Below, piece after piece: positions 17,863-25,848 of a stretch of DNA of 49,440 nt. The DNA is taken from NCBI GenBank assembly GCA_022826685.1, contig JAJDUL010000030.1, positions 1 to 49,440 on the forward strand. The letters run 5' to 3'. The notes below the pieces were generated by a model that saw only the letters and a list, made by a program, of their open reading frames with translations, did not search any database and was not told the origin of the DNA. The stretch comes from Gemmatimonadota bacterium (lineage in GTDB: Bacteria > Gemmatimonadota > Gemmatimonadetes > Palauibacterales > Palauibacteraceae). The translations under genes were made by a program, and so were the position numbers. Each line of letters opens with the position of its first letter. Position 1 is the first letter of the stretch.

Positions 17863-18375
17863 TCAGTCCCACATGACGCGGTGGATACGCCACCCTGTTT
17901 CGAGCCGCTTCCACACCTCGAGAAACTTGCCTTCGAGTTCGACATCGTCAGGGCCGCGCACCCGGTACGTTCCGTTCGCGAACGCCAGATTCCCGTCCAC
18001 CTCGATGTCCTCGATCGTGAACCGGGCCGCGCGCAGCGGAACGGAACCGGCCAGCGCGCGCTCGATCGCCTCGTGCCCCCGCACCGCCGGCTCTCCGGAC
18101 GGCAGTCGCACCGCGTCCGGCGTGAAGACATCGGCGACGGCCTCGCCCGGCACCCCCGCGATCAGCGACGCCTCCCAGCGCCGCGTGACGCGCTCGATCT
18201 CCGCCCGCACCGCCTCGACGGCGACCGTCCCTCCGGTCTCCCGCATGTCCGGGGCCCCGCCCCCGCACGCCGTCGCCGCGACCAGGCCACCCACCGCCAG
18301 GACCAGACCGCGCGCCGCGAAGCCGGCCGGGAAGATCCGCCGAAACGTTCCCCTTGCGGGCCGTGTTCTCCTCAT
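17863..18375 (-). CDS. NTF2/SnoaL-like lipoprotein
   Basis: A 170-aa exported protein with an N-terminal hydrophobic stretch ending in a cysteine (GLVLAVGGLVAATAC) and a mature NTF2-like cone domain: VEAVRAEIERVTRRWEASL, then VADVFTPDAVRLPSGEPAVRG, a run of strands and the closing GWRIHRVMWD. This resembles the DUF4440/SnoaL-like ketosteroid-isomerase superfamily. No catalytic residues can be assigned. The start is ATG 18375; a TACAAT lies eight bases upstream, so the transcript may be nearly leaderless. It ends 41 bases before the Cys/Met enzyme gene and may be cotranscribed with it. Confidence 0.75.
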   Translation of the reverse strand: MRRTRPARGTFRRIFPAGFAARGLVLAVGGLVAATACGGGAPDMRETGGTVAVEAVRAEIERVTRRWEASLIAGVPGEAVADVFTPDAVRLPSGEPAVRGHEAIERALAGSVPLRAARFTIEDIEVDGNLAFANGTYRVRGPDDVELEGKFLEVWKRLETGWRIHRVMWD

Positions 18376-18383
18376 GGGTCGAT

Positions 18384-18389
18384 ATTGTA
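18384..18389 (-). promoter_or_regulatory. Candidate -10 element (TACAAT)
   Basis: TACAAT on the minus strand, with eight bases between it and the ATG at 18375, so transcription would start within a few bases of the start codon. No matching -35 hexamer is obvious. It is AT-rich against a very GC-rich background. Confidence 0.35.
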
Positions 18390-18524
18390 TCGGAGGCCGC
18401 CTGCCGCGGCGACGCACCCGGCTTTCGGGTTCGCGCGCGCCACTGTAGGATGCCCGGCCCGCTTCGGGATTGTTCGCGCATCGCCGGCCGGCGATGCCGC
18501 GCTTGAACCTGCTTGGAGGTACGA

Positions 18525-19154
18525 ATGAAGAAGATGTTCCGCGCCGTCCCCTGTTTCGCCCTTGCCCTCGGCGCTGCCCTTGCCTTCGCCGCGCCCGCGG
18601 ACGCCCAGGACCGTCGCGCGAGCCCGCGCGGCGAGGCCGCGACCCAGGTGGGCGGCGGCTATGACGCCGAAGGGAGCTACAGCGGCTCCTGGGTCGTCGT
18701 GACCTACGGCCGCCCCATCCTCCGCGGCCGCGACCTGTTCGGCTCGGGCGATGAGTACGGCCAGCAGTTCCTCCGCGGCGCCCCGCTGTGGCGCGTCGGC
18801 GCCGACCAGTCCACGCGCTTCATGACGGAGACCGATCTCATGTTCGGCGGCGAGCGCCTGCCGGCCGGCGAGTACAGCGTGTTCGCGGAACTTTCCGAGG
18901 ACGAATGGACGCTGGTCTTCTCGAACTGGGGCGCGAAGGAAAACTTCCGCGAGGAGAACGACGACGCGCTGTGGGGGTCCTACGGCTACACGCCCGACCG
19001 CGACGTGCTGCGCACGACGATGGATGTGGACACGATCATGATGTCGGCCGACCAGCTCACGATCTCGTTCATGGACATGACGCAGGAGGGCGGCGTGTTC
19101 ACGATCTGGTGGGACGACCAGGTCGCAACCGCCCCCTTCCAGGTGGCCCGCTAA
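18525..19154 (+). CDS. DUF2911 secreted protein
   Basis: A 209-aa exported protein of the DUF2911 family. The signal peptide ends AAPADAQ (about residue 28). The family core follows: VVVTYGRPILRGRDLFG, APLWRVGADQSTRFMTETDL, LPAGEYSVFAELSEDEWTLVFSNW and a C-terminal FTIWWDDQ strand. The function of the family is unknown; members are common secreted proteins in Bacteroidota and Gemmatimonadota. The start at ATG 18525 has a textbook GGAGG five bases upstream (18515-18519), which rules out the in-frame codon at 18513. Transcribed divergently from the NTF2-like gene. Confidence 0.9.
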   Translation: MKKMFRAVPCFALALGAALAFAAPADAQDRRASPRGEAATQVGGGYDAEGSYSGSWVVVTYGRPILRGRDLFGSGDEYGQQFLRGAPLWRVGADQSTRFMTETDLMFGGERLPAGEYSVFAELSEDEWTLVFSNWGAKENFREENDDALWGSYGYTPDRDVLRTTMDVDTIMMSADQLTISFMDMTQEGGVFTIWWDDQVATAPFQVAR

Positions 19155-19171
19155 CCCCCTCCCGAGACCAC

Positions 19172-19220
19172 GGAGATTGTTGAATATCGGACGCCGGGAG
19201 TTCGATATTCAACAATCTTC
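19172..19220. repeat. Perfect AT-rich inverted repeat between convergent genes
   Basis: Left arm AGATTGTTGAATATCG (19174-19189) is exactly complementary to right arm CGATATTCAACAATCT (19203-19218), with a 13-base GC-rich loop. One GU and one GC pair extend the stem to 18 pairs. It lies in the 92 bases between the DUF2911 stop and the S9 peptidase stop. No T-run follows on either strand, so it is not a classical intrinsic terminator. It could be a bidirectional terminator, a protein-binding palindrome or a dispersed palindromic repeat. Confidence 0.9.
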
Positions 19221-19246
19221 CGGTCTGAACCTCCTGCTGCCGCCGG

Positions 19247-21343
19247 TCAGGAAGTCGTCGCGGCGTAGCGGCGGAACCACTCCAGGGTCGACAGCATCTT
19301 CCCGATGTGATGGCTCGGCCGGCGGCGGATGCCGTGCGGCTCGTCGGGGAAGCGCACGAGCGACGTCTCCACCCCGAGCAGCTTGAGCGCCTTGAAGTAC
19401 TGCTCGGATTCGGACATCGGCGTGCGCCAGTCCTCCTCGCCCGTCACGATCCGGGTCGGCGTCGTCACGTTCTCGACCACGCTCAGGAGCGAGCGCGATT
19501 CGTAGTGCTCCACATGGTCCCACGGGTATCCGGGGAACCAGTAGTTCACGCCGTAGGCGGCCATGTCCGCCGTGAGCACGAAGCTGTACCAGTTGATGAC
19601 GGGATACCAGGACACCGCGGCGCGGAACCGGTCCGTCCGGCCCACGAGCCAGGCCGTGAGGACGCCGCCGCCGCTCCCGCCCACGACGTAGAGCTGCTCC
19701 GGGTCCACGTAGCCTCGGTCGATGACGGCGTCCACCCCCGAGACGAGGTCATGGAAGTCGTCGCCGGGGTAGGCGTGGTGGATCAGGTTCCCGAACTCCT
19801 CGCCGTAGCTCGTGCTCCCGCGCGGGTTCGTGTAGAGCACGACGTAGCCCTGCGCCGCCATGAGCTGCTTCTCGAGGTCGAAGCGCGCGCCGTAGTTCGA
19901 GAACGGTCCCCCGTGGATCTCGAGGATGAGAGGATATTCGCGGGACGGGTCGAAGCCGGGCGGCTTGATGATCCAGCCGTGGATCGGACGTCCGTCGTGC
20001 GAGGACTCGTACCAGATCTCCTCGACCTCGCCGATCTCGCGCTTGGCCATCAGGTCGTCGTTGATGCCCGTGAGCACGCGGACATCGCTCCCGGGTCGGC
20101 CCGTCGCGACCTCGGAAAGCACGGCCAGCGTCGTGTAGTTCATCGCGAAGCTGCCGTCGTCGGCCACGGAGTACGTCGCTCCGGCGTAGGCGCGGCCGAC
20201 CCCGCCGACGTTGGCGGTCAGCACCCGGTGGCCGCTCCCGTCGTCGTCGAGGCCGAAGAGGGCGAGCTTCGTCATCCCCTCGTCATCGTACAGGGCGTAC
20301 AGGCCCGACCCGTCCGGAGCCCACGTGGCCCCGTAGACCTCGCGGTCGAGTCCCTCGGAGAGCGAACGCGCGTCGCTCCCGTCCCGGTTCATCACGTAGA
20401 GCCGCGTGAGCTGGTAGCCCTGGAAGCGGTCGTCCATGCCGAAGTAGGCGATGTGGCGGCCGTCCGGAGAGACGATCGGCCCGTCGTCCGGCCCCCGGCG
20501 ATCCGTGAGCTGCGTCGCCGAGCCGTCGGCCACGGAGACCTCAAACACCTCCGTGTCCGCCACGAACACGCTCTCCGTGTCGCCCCCGCGGGGATCGCGC
20601 GACATGACGAGGCCCGAGCCGTCCGGCGTCCACGAGAAGTGCGTCCCGCCGATTCCGTTGCCGGCCCAGTGGTTGTCGCCGCTCGTGATCTGGCGCGCCG
20701 TTCCGCCCTCGGACGGGACGACGAAGACGTGTACGAACCCGTGCGGGAGATCGCCCAACTGGTCGAAGCGGTACACGAGCCGCTCGACGACCTGCGCGGG
20801 CTCGGCCCACTCCGCCCCCTCCGGCGGCGTCGGCATCCCCCCGATCATCGGCGCCGGCTCCGGCACCAGCTTGCCGAACGCGATCCGCGTCCCATCGGGC
20901 GACCATTCGAAGGACCGCGGCGGCTCCGTCACGCTCGTGACGACCGAGGTCTCGCCGGAATCCATCCAGCGGACGTGGATCTGCGCGTCCCCGCTCCGGT
21001 TCGAGATGAAGGCGAGTCGCGTGCCGTCCGGCGACCAGCGCGGCGAACTGTCGTTGAAGTCCCCCGTCGTGAGCGGCCGGTGGCCCGAGCCGTCGGCGTT
21101 CACGATCCAGAGGCTCGAGAAGCGGCTGTCCGTCATGATGTCCGCCCGCTGGCGGACGTAGACGATCCGGCCCCCGTCCGGAGAGATCTGCGGATCCCCC
21201 GCGATCTCGACCTCGAAGATGTCCTCCATGCGAAGCGGACCGGACTCGGCCCCCGCCTGCCCCACGGCGGGTTCGGCGAGGCACAGGAGGGCGACGGTAA
21301 ACAAGGGACCGGCGATTCGGATACGGCTGCGCGACGCGGTCAT
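19247..21343 (-). CDS. S9 family prolyl oligopeptidase-type peptidase
   Basis: Secreted 698-aa serine peptidase of the S9C/acylaminoacyl or DPP-like type. A signal peptide (to about residue 28, ending AVGQ) is followed by a seven-bladed TolB/WD40-like propeller (repeated SPDG motifs, for example ISPDGGRIVYV and WSPDGTRLAF) and a C-terminal alpha/beta-hydrolase with the catalytic triad S557 (GGSGGG), D638 (GEEDWRTP) and H670 (EPHGIRR). It should release dipeptides or blocked residues from oligopeptides outside the cytoplasm. A GGAG is 12 bases before ATG 21343. Single-gene transcript facing the DUF2911 gene. Confidence 0.93.
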   Translation of the reverse strand: MTASRSRIRIAGPLFTVALLCLAEPAVGQAGAESGPLRMEDIFEVEIAGDPQISPDGGRIVYVRQRADIMTDSRFSSLWIVNADGSGHRPLTTGDFNDSSPRWSPDGTRLAFISNRSGDAQIHVRWMDSGETSVVTSVTEPPRSFEWSPDGTRIAFGKLVPEPAPMIGGMPTPPEGAEWAEPAQVVERLVYRFDQLGDLPHGFVHVFVVPSEGGTARQITSGDNHWAGNGIGGTHFSWTPDGSGLVMSRDPRGGDTESVFVADTEVFEVSVADGSATQLTDRRGPDDGPIVSPDGRHIAYFGMDDRFQGYQLTRLYVMNRDGSDARSLSEGLDREVYGATWAPDGSGLYALYDDEGMTKLALFGLDDDGSGHRVLTANVGGVGRAYAGATYSVADDGSFAMNYTTLAVLSEVATGRPGSDVRVLTGINDDLMAKREIGEVEEIWYESSHDGRPIHGWIIKPPGFDPSREYPLILEIHGGPFSNYGARFDLEKQLMAAQGYVVLYTNPRGSTSYGEEFGNLIHHAYPGDDFHDLVSGVDAVIDRGYVDPEQLYVVGGSGGGVLTAWLVGRTDRFRAAVSWYPVINWYSFVLTADMAAYGVNYWFPGYPWDHVEHYESRSLLSVVENVTTPTRIVTGEEDWRTPMSESEQYFKALKLLGVETSLVRFPDEPHGIRRRPSHHIGKMLSTLEWFRRYAATTS

Positions 21344-21388
21344 TCGACACTCTCCGCGGATGGGATGCAGTCGGAAGAGAACCTCTGG

Positions 21389-21416
21389 ATCATAGCCGGG
21401 AACGGCCGCGTCGGAA
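21389..21416 (-). promoter_or_regulatory. Candidate sigma-70 promoter for the S9 peptidase gene
   Basis: On the minus strand TTCCGA (21411-21416) and TATGAT (21389-21394) are 16 bases apart. The predicted start would give a leader of about 40 bases before ATG 21343. The -10 is good, the -35 weak. Confidence 0.4.
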
Positions 21417-21547
21417 CAGCGTTACTTCAGCGCCGGATGTGACTCGAAGTTGGCATGTACAGTCTTAGGTGGAGCCCTTGTGAGTCGGCACCCTGCCGAT
21501 CCAGGCCAACGTGCGTCTTCCAAACCGAATCCGAGGGAGAAGAACCG

Positions 21548-21973
21548 ATGAAGCTCCGGCACATGGTGTTCGTTGGTGCGTTGCTGACGGGTTGCGGATC
21601 GGAACCGCCGGCAGAACCCGAGATACCACCTCCCACCGCCGCCGGATTGTGGCTGAAGGTGGAGGCCAACTCGGGTTTCTTCGTACAACTGGATCATGAG
21701 CGATTTGAAGCGCGAACCGAACAGCTGACAGGGAATTGGATGGTTCTGGTGGGCACGGAGCTGGAATCGCAAGGCACCGTGAGTCTCGGTCTGTTCGACC
21801 ACCCGGAGATCTCGTTCACCCTGGAACGACCGCATCAGCATCCAGAGGGTCGCCGGGCGGAACCACGGCGGTTCGAGGGTCGGATAAGCGGTCGAACCAT
21901 GAGCGGCACGCTCACCGGCGAGGACTCCGGGACCGTAACGCCGATCACGCTGGAGCAAGTCGTTCGACGATGA
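21548..21973 (+). CDS. Small hypothetical lipoprotein
   Basis: A 141-aa exported lipoprotein (MKLRHMVFVGALLTGC, Cys 16) followed by a Pro/Glu-rich linker and a compact, probably beta-rich domain with paired phrases (GLWLKVEANSGFFVQL, GTVSLGLFDHPEISFTLE, FEGRISGRTMSGTLTGED). The alternation of a value term and a difference term resembles small secreted barrel domains, but no family is recognised. ATG 21548 has GGGAG eight bases upstream. It stands alone, ends just before a bidirectional terminator, and has a lower GC content than its neighbours, which may point to a different origin. Confidence 0.65.
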   Translation: MKLRHMVFVGALLTGCGSEPPAEPEIPPPTAAGLWLKVEANSGFFVQLDHERFEARTEQLTGNWMVLVGTELESQGTVSLGLFDHPEISFTLERPHQHPEGRRAEPRRFEGRISGRTMSGTLTGEDSGTVTPITLEQVVRR

Positions 21974-21991
21974 TTCGGTTCCGGTGACAAA

Positions 21992-22021
21992 AAAGGGCCG
22001 CCCGTCGCCGGGCGGCCCTTT
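21992..22021. terminator. Bidirectional intrinsic terminator (lipoprotein / csp)
   Basis: A 13-base perfect stem (AAAGGGCCGCCCG with CGGGCGGCCCTTT) around a TCGC loop. On the minus strand the stem is followed by six T, a strong rho-independent terminator for the cold-shock gene. On the plus strand only three T follow, weaker but usable for the convergent lipoprotein gene ending at 21973. Confidence 0.9.
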
Positions 22022-22056
22022 CTGAACTCACCGTTCGCCAGGTGGCGGTCGGCAAA

Positions 22057-22266
22057 TCACGCGACGCGGGTCACGTTCTCCGCAGCCGGGCCCTTCGTCC
22101 CGTCCGTAACGTCGAACTCGACGGCCTCGCCCTCCTTCAGAGTGCGAAAGCCATCCGCCTGAATCGCCGTGTGGTGTACGAAGCAGTCCTTACCACCCTC
22201 TTCAGGGGTAATGAACCCGAAGCCCTTCTGGTCGTTGAACCACTTCACGGTACCTCTCGTACGCAT
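22057..22266 (-). CDS. Cold-shock protein (CspA family)
   Basis: A 69-aa single cold-shock domain that binds single-stranded RNA/DNA and melts RNA secondary structure. It shows both RNP motifs: K14-GFGFI (RNP1) and F29-VHHTAI (RNP2), with the usual start [16 protein letters not shown] good ribosome-binding site (AAGGAG, six bases before ATG 22266) and an intrinsic terminator just downstream define a monocistronic gene. The leader is at most about 110 bases, because an upstream terminator ends at 22380. Whether it is cold-induced or constitutive cannot be seen. Confidence 0.96.
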   Translation of the reverse strand: MRTRGTVKWFNDQKGFGFITPEEGGKDCFVHHTAIQADGFRTLKEGEAVEFDVTDGTKGPAAENVTRVA

Positions 22267-22579
22267 TTCCTACTCCTTCGTTAGTCATGTCGGAGTTCGG
22301 GAAACCCGTCGCTGCCGACCGCTGACCTGTTCGACGCGGTCTCCCCCGCGCCAGGGTCGTGGCACTCGCCACGCAGATGAAAAAACTAAAGAAAAAGGGG
22401 CGACCTGTTGTTGAGAGGCCCCCCCGATCCTGCGATCCTGCCTTCTCAGTTCGGCCGTGCCCGGCGTCGCGGGCTGCGTCCGAACGCGCGCAATGATCGC
22501 CTGCCGGACGCCAAACGTCAAGGGGCACACCGATGTCGGTCAGCCCGCTCGACCGCAGCGGGCCTTCCGCCACGGGCTG
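22267..22579. other. Intergenic region between csp and the GNAT gene
   Basis: 313 bases without a gene. The part next to csp (22267-22379) must hold its promoter and leader; I see no convincing -35/-10 pair. A minus-strand terminator occupies 22380-22425. The rest (22426-22579) is the 3' trailer of the GNAT gene and shows only short GC-rich hairpins. Confidence 0.6.
22380..22425 (-). terminator. Intrinsic terminator of the M24-TlpA-GNAT operon
   Basis: On the minus strand a GC-rich hairpin (22397-22425; ten-position stem with one GU and one G-G mismatch, nine-base loop) is followed by a 17-base T-rich tract (22380-22396) interrupted only by C, A and G. It lies about 155 bases downstream of the GNAT stop and insulates the csp gene. 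Confidence 0.75.
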
Positions 22580-23074
22580 TCAGGTGCCGACGAGGGGGCT
22601 CCGCCGTTCGAGCAGAACCACGTCGCGCCACCGCCCGCCGAGCCTCCCCAGCCGCTCGCGCCGCCCCACGCGGCGGAAGCCGGCCCGCTCGTGGATGCGG
22701 AGGCTCGCGACGTTCTCCGGGAAGATCCCCGCCTGCAGGGTCCAGAGCCCGGCCCGCTCGGAGGACTCGACGAGCGCGGTCAGGAGCCTGAGGCCGATGC
22801 CGCCCCCACGCGCGTCCCCGCCGACGTAGACGCTCACCTCCGCCACGCCGCCGTACACGCAGCGTCCCGAGACCGGAGCCAGCGCCGCCCACCCGACGAC
22901 GCGTCCCTCCCGCTCGGCCACGAGCCGGCAGTTCTCGAGGTGGCTCGCGTCCCACGACTCCCAGCCGGGCGATTCCGTCTCGAAGGTCGCGTCCCCCGTC
23001 GCGATCCCTTCCTCGTAGATCCTCCGCACCGGATCCCAGTCCCCGGGACGGAGCCGACGGATCTCGATCGCCAT
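22580..23074 (-). CDS. GNAT N-acetyltransferase (phosphinothricin/ArsN-like)
   Basis: A 164-aa acetyl-CoA-dependent GNAT enzyme of the PAT/Bar/ArsN subgroup. Markers are IYEEGIATGDATFETE, WESWDASHLENCRLVAE, the GGVAEVSVYVGGDARGGGIGLRLL acetyl-CoA segment (split here by a Gly-rich variant of the Q/RxxGxG/A loop) and ENVASLRIHERAGFRRVG. Relatives acetylate phosphinothricin, methionine sulfoximine or arsinothricin; the real substrate is unknown. It starts three bases after the TlpA stop and closes that operon. Confidence 0.85.
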   Translation of the reverse strand: MAIEIRRLRPGDWDPVRRIYEEGIATGDATFETESPGWESWDASHLENCRLVAEREGRVVGWAALAPVSGRCVYGGVAEVSVYVGGDARGGGIGLRLLTALVESSERAGLWTLQAGIFPENVASLRIHERAGFRRVGRRERLGRLGGRWRDVVLLERRSPLVGT

Positions 23075-23077
23075 CCG

Positions 23078-23659
23078 TTACTGGGCTTCCGCGAGAACCC
23101 TCTCGACGAGCGCCGCCGTTTCCGGTTCGAAGGGATGGAAGCGGCCGCCCCAGTACGCCCGAATCAAACCCTCCGCGTCCACGAGCAGCGTGTGCGGCAC
23201 CCCCGGGTAGAGTTCGAGCGCCTGCGTGAGTCCGGGACCGTCGCCGAGGAAGTTCGGATAGGTGATGTCGAACTCCTCCAGGAATCCCTCGACGAGCGCA
23301 ACGTCTCCCTCATCGATGGAGATCCCGACGACCTCGAAGGGATCCGCCGCGTACTTCGCGTGCATCTGCTGCAACTCGGGCATCTCGTCGCGGCAGGGGA
23401 TGCACCAGGTCGCCCACAGGTTCAGGACGACGACCTGGCCATGGAACTCGCCGAGGTCCGCCGGCCGGCCGTCCAGGTGCGTCACCTCGAGCGGAGGGAG
23501 GGGGCGGTACGAGGCGAGCGCGCCTTCCGCCGGCTCCGCGGCCCGCGCGCCGTCCCCCGCAGCGTCCCCCGCGGATCCCTCGCGCTCACCCCCGCCGCAG
23601 CCCGCCGCGAAGCCCGCCACGGCCAGCGCCCCCAGCGTCCCCAGCGCGGCGCGCCTCAT
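23078..23659 (-). CDS. TlpA-like thioredoxin-fold lipoprotein
   Basis: A 193-aa membrane-anchored thiol-disulfide reductase (TlpA/ResA family). Lipobox cysteine C21 (FAAGC) is followed by an Ala/Glu linker and a thioredoxin fold with the redox motif C86-I-P-C89 (NLWATWCIPCRDEMPEL), the family GISIDEG strand and a cis-Pro in GVPHTLLVD. It should reduce or exchange disulfides in the envelope, as in cytochrome c maturation, though no ccm genes are nearby. The start overlaps the previous stop (ATGA), and its Shine-Dalgarno GGAGG (23667-23671) lies at the end of the preceding gene's 9-base repeat. Confidence 0.9.
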   Translation of the reverse strand: MRRAALGTLGALAVAGFAAGCGGGEREGSAGDAAGDGARAAEPAEGALASYRPLPPLEVTHLDGRPADLGEFHGQVVVLNLWATWCIPCRDEMPELQQMHAKYAADPFEVVGISIDEGDVALVEGFLEEFDITYPNFLGDGPGLTQALELYPGVPHTLLVDAEGLIRAYWGGRFHPFEPETAALVERVLAEAQ

Positions 23660-24369
23660 CGGTCCGCCTCCATATTCTCGATATTCTCCATATTCTCCAT
23701 ATTCTCCATTGGGTCCTTCATCTCTCGTTCAAAATCCAGGTTCGTGGGCGTCGGGAAGACGCCGGGCGGGCGCGCGTACGGCTGATCCGTGATGACGACC
23801 TCCGGCTCCGTCGTGAGCGGCACATCTTCGGCGACGGCCTCGAAGGAGAGGTCGTCCACCCACAGTTCTCCATCGCCCGTGATCATCGCCCCGATGAGGA
23901 TCGTAACGCCTTCCGGCGGGATGTCCACCACGATCTCGCGCGTCTCCCAGTCCTGCGTTCCCTCGACGCGCCGGTCCTCGCTGTTGTCCAGGGCGAGCAT
24001 GGCGTACTTCCCCTCGAGTATGCCGTCCACCCGCACCCAGAGACCGCCGGAATCGACGTCGTCGGCCCGCAGGTATCCACGGAGGCGCATCCGCTTTCCG
24101 CGGTAGGCGATGGCGTCGACGAGCTGCACGCTCGCGGCCCACTGGCTGCGGCGCCGGTTCCCGCGCGCCTCGAGGCGCATGCTGGAAGACCCGGAATGGG
24201 CCACCTCGGGGTCGAGCCTGAGGCGATAGTCCTCCGCGTCCTGTCCGACGAGGACCCACGCGTCCGGCATCTGCGCGGCGAGTCCGCCGCCGGCCGCCGG
24301 AGCCAGGGCCCCGAGCGCGACGACCACCCCCACGGCGAGGGTCGCCCTCACGGCGAGTCTCCGCATCAT
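23656..24369 (-). CDS. Exported jelly-roll (carbohydrate-binding-like) protein with MEN-repeat tail
   Basis: A 237-aa exported protein: signal peptide to about residue 32, then a single domain that reads like a CenC/galactose-binding jelly roll (AHSGSSSMRLEARG, YRGKRMRLRGYLRADDVDSGGLWVRVDG, DWETREIVVDIPPEG, GELWVDDLSFEAV). Such domains bind glycans or act as a cap on peptidases. The C-terminus is unusual: a run of Met-Glu-Asn triplets (MENMENMENIENME) encoded by a 9-base microsatellite. The start at 24369 overlaps the M24 stop; the next codon is also ATG. No enzymatic motif is seen. Confidence 0.65.
   Translation of the reverse strand: MMRRLAVRATLAVGVVVALGALAPAAGGGLAAQMPDAWVLVGQDAEDYRLRLDPEVAHSGSSSMRLEARGNRRRSQWAASVQLVDAIAYRGKRMRLRGYLRADDVDSGGLWVRVDGILEGKYAMLALDNSEDRRVEGTQDWETREIVVDIPPEGVTILIGAMITGDGELWVDDLSFEAVAEDVPLTTEPEVVITDQPYARPPGVFPTPTNLDFEREMKDPMENMENMENIENMEADR
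23672..23707. repeat. 9-base microsatellite (four units) in a coding 3' end
   Basis: Four consecutive copies of ATATTCTCC (first copy ends in G) on the plus strand. Read on the minus strand they encode the Met-Glu-Asn tail of the jelly-roll protein. Each unit contains GGAGAAT, so the array is also Shine-Dalgarno-like just ahead of tlpA. The unit length is a multiple of three, so copy changes keep the frame. Confidence 0.95.
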
Positions 24370-25796
24370 CGCGGGATGAGCCAGAAATCCGTCTGGCGGC
24401 CGTCGATATACCACGTGCGCTCGCCGTCGAAGAACGCGTCCTCCTCGAGCATGATGCGCACCGTCTGTCCGCCCCACTCCGGGACCGGGACGGCTGCGTT
24501 GAGTTCGATCGAGTGCGCGGTGTTCGGGAAGAGCGGATAGTCGCCGCGCCCCGGCACGCCGCCCTGGTTGTCCCACAGGCCGATCGTGGGTCCGGCGCCG
24601 TGGCCGTGGAAGCCGATCGGGTGCGTGTAGATCGTCGCGTCGATCCCCTCGGCCTTCGCCTGCGCGAGCGCGGCCGCGAGGATCTCGTTGCCGGAACGCC
24701 CCGCCACGAAGTTGTCCGTGAGGATGTCCTGGAGCCGGTTCCCGACGGCGAACGCGCGCACGAGGCCGGCCGGGGCCGCGTCCTCTCCCGGCTTCAACAC
24801 GTAGGCATGCTGCTGCGTGTCGGTGTTCAGGCGCAGGTACTTGATCCCGAAGTCCACGTGCAGCAGGTCGCCCGGACGGATCACGTTCTCGTCCGGAGGG
24901 CCGGAGAAGTCCCCCTCCCCTTCCCTCGCGCCGCCCGACTTCTCGTGGCGCTGCACGGAGACGCTGGGCTGGAACCAGGTCTGGAGCTTGAGTTCGAGGA
25001 TCCGTTCTCGATACCACCACACGACGTCCTCGGTCGTCGTCACGCCCGGCTGAATCACCTTCGCGCTGAAGCCTTCGGCGATGATACGGTGCGCGATCCG
25101 CACGATCTGGGGATAGACCTCCATCTCCTCCGGCGTCCGCGTCTCCAGCCACCCGATCGCGAGGCGCTCGTTTCCGGCCACCCGCTCGCGGAATTTCGCC
25201 GGGAGCGCGGCCATCAGCCCGTCGTACTCCGTGCCGGTGAGCCCATCCGCGAGGGCGAAGGTCGAGGAGCGGTTCACCGCGATCCGCTGCGGGTCGCGCT
25301 CGGCAATGACCTCCGCCACCCGCCCCCACTGGTCCGGCTCGCTCTCGGGGTCCCACGCGCGCGGGAAGGGCCCGATGTCGTACCGCGCCACCGCGAGCCT
25401 TTCGAGCGGCTGCCCCGGCCCCGGGTCGTGGAGGATGAGGACGGTGCGCCGGCGGGCCGCCATGTACGTGGAGGGCAGCATCGTCTCGATGACGGGATCC
25501 TCGTTGTATTCGCGGGCCGCGACGATCCACAGGTCCACCCCTTCGCGCCGCATGATCTCCGGCGCCACCGTTTCGAGCCGCCCTTCCAACCAGCGGTCGA
25601 TGACGGCGGCCCGCTCGCGCAGCGGGAGGATGACGGGCATCGCCCCATCCGTCCGCTGGGCGTCCGCGAACCCGCCCTCCGGCGGCATCGTCGATTGTGC
25701 CGTCGCCTGCGGCGGACCGAGCGCCGCGAACAGAACGAGGAGGAAACCGGCCGACGCCATCCGGGAGCCTGGGGAGCGTGGTGTCGTAACGCGCAT
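24366..25796 (-). CDS. Secreted M24 family Xaa-Pro aminopeptidase
   Basis: A 476-aa exported metallopeptidase of the M24 (pita-bread) family. After the signal peptide (to about residue 34, ending ATAQS) come an N-terminal creatinase-like domain and a C-terminal catalytic domain with the dinuclear metal ligands: Asp in LLHVDFGI and in LNTDTQQ, His in GFHGHGAGP, Glu in SIELN and in IMLEEDAF. It should remove N-terminal residues ahead of proline from peptides outside the cytoplasm. ATG 25796 has GGAG seven bases upstream. First gene of the operon M24, jelly-roll protein, TlpA, GNAT. Confidence 0.88.
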   Translation of the reverse strand: MRVTTPRSPGSRMASAGFLLVLFAALGPPQATAQSTMPPEGGFADAQRTDGAMPVILPLRERAAVIDRWLEGRLETVAPEIMRREGVDLWIVAAREYNEDPVIETMLPSTYMAARRRTVLILHDPGPGQPLERLAVARYDIGPFPRAWDPESEPDQWGRVAEVIAERDPQRIAVNRSSTFALADGLTGTEYDGLMAALPAKFRERVAGNERLAIGWLETRTPEEMEVYPQIVRIAHRIIAEGFSAKVIQPGVTTTEDVVWWYRERILELKLQTWFQPSVSVQRHEKSGGAREGEGDFSGPPDENVIRPGDLLHVDFGIKYLRLNTDTQQHAYVLKPGEDAAPAGLVRAFAVGNRLQDILTDNFVAGRSGNEILAAALAQAKAEGIDATIYTHPIGFHGHGAGPTIGLWDNQGGVPGRGDYPLFPNTAHSIELNAAVPVPEWGGQTVRIMLEEDAFFDGERTWYIDGRQTDFWLIPR

Positions 25797-25848
25797 TTCG
25801 AATCTCCGTTGGAATGTCGAACGGCCTGAACCTACCGAATCCCCCGCA

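Noticed and set aside
19307..21442. 711-codon plus-strand open frame
   Set aside because: Antisense of the S9 peptidase, whose triad and signal peptide are clear; low-complexity composition.
22267..22379. csp leader considered as an RNA thermosensor
   Set aside because: At most about 110 bases and no conserved cold-box could be recognised by eye; promoter position unknown.
23672..23707. 9-base repeats considered as a CRISPR or iteron array
   Set aside because: Contiguous, no spacers, no replication gene nearby, coding in frame.
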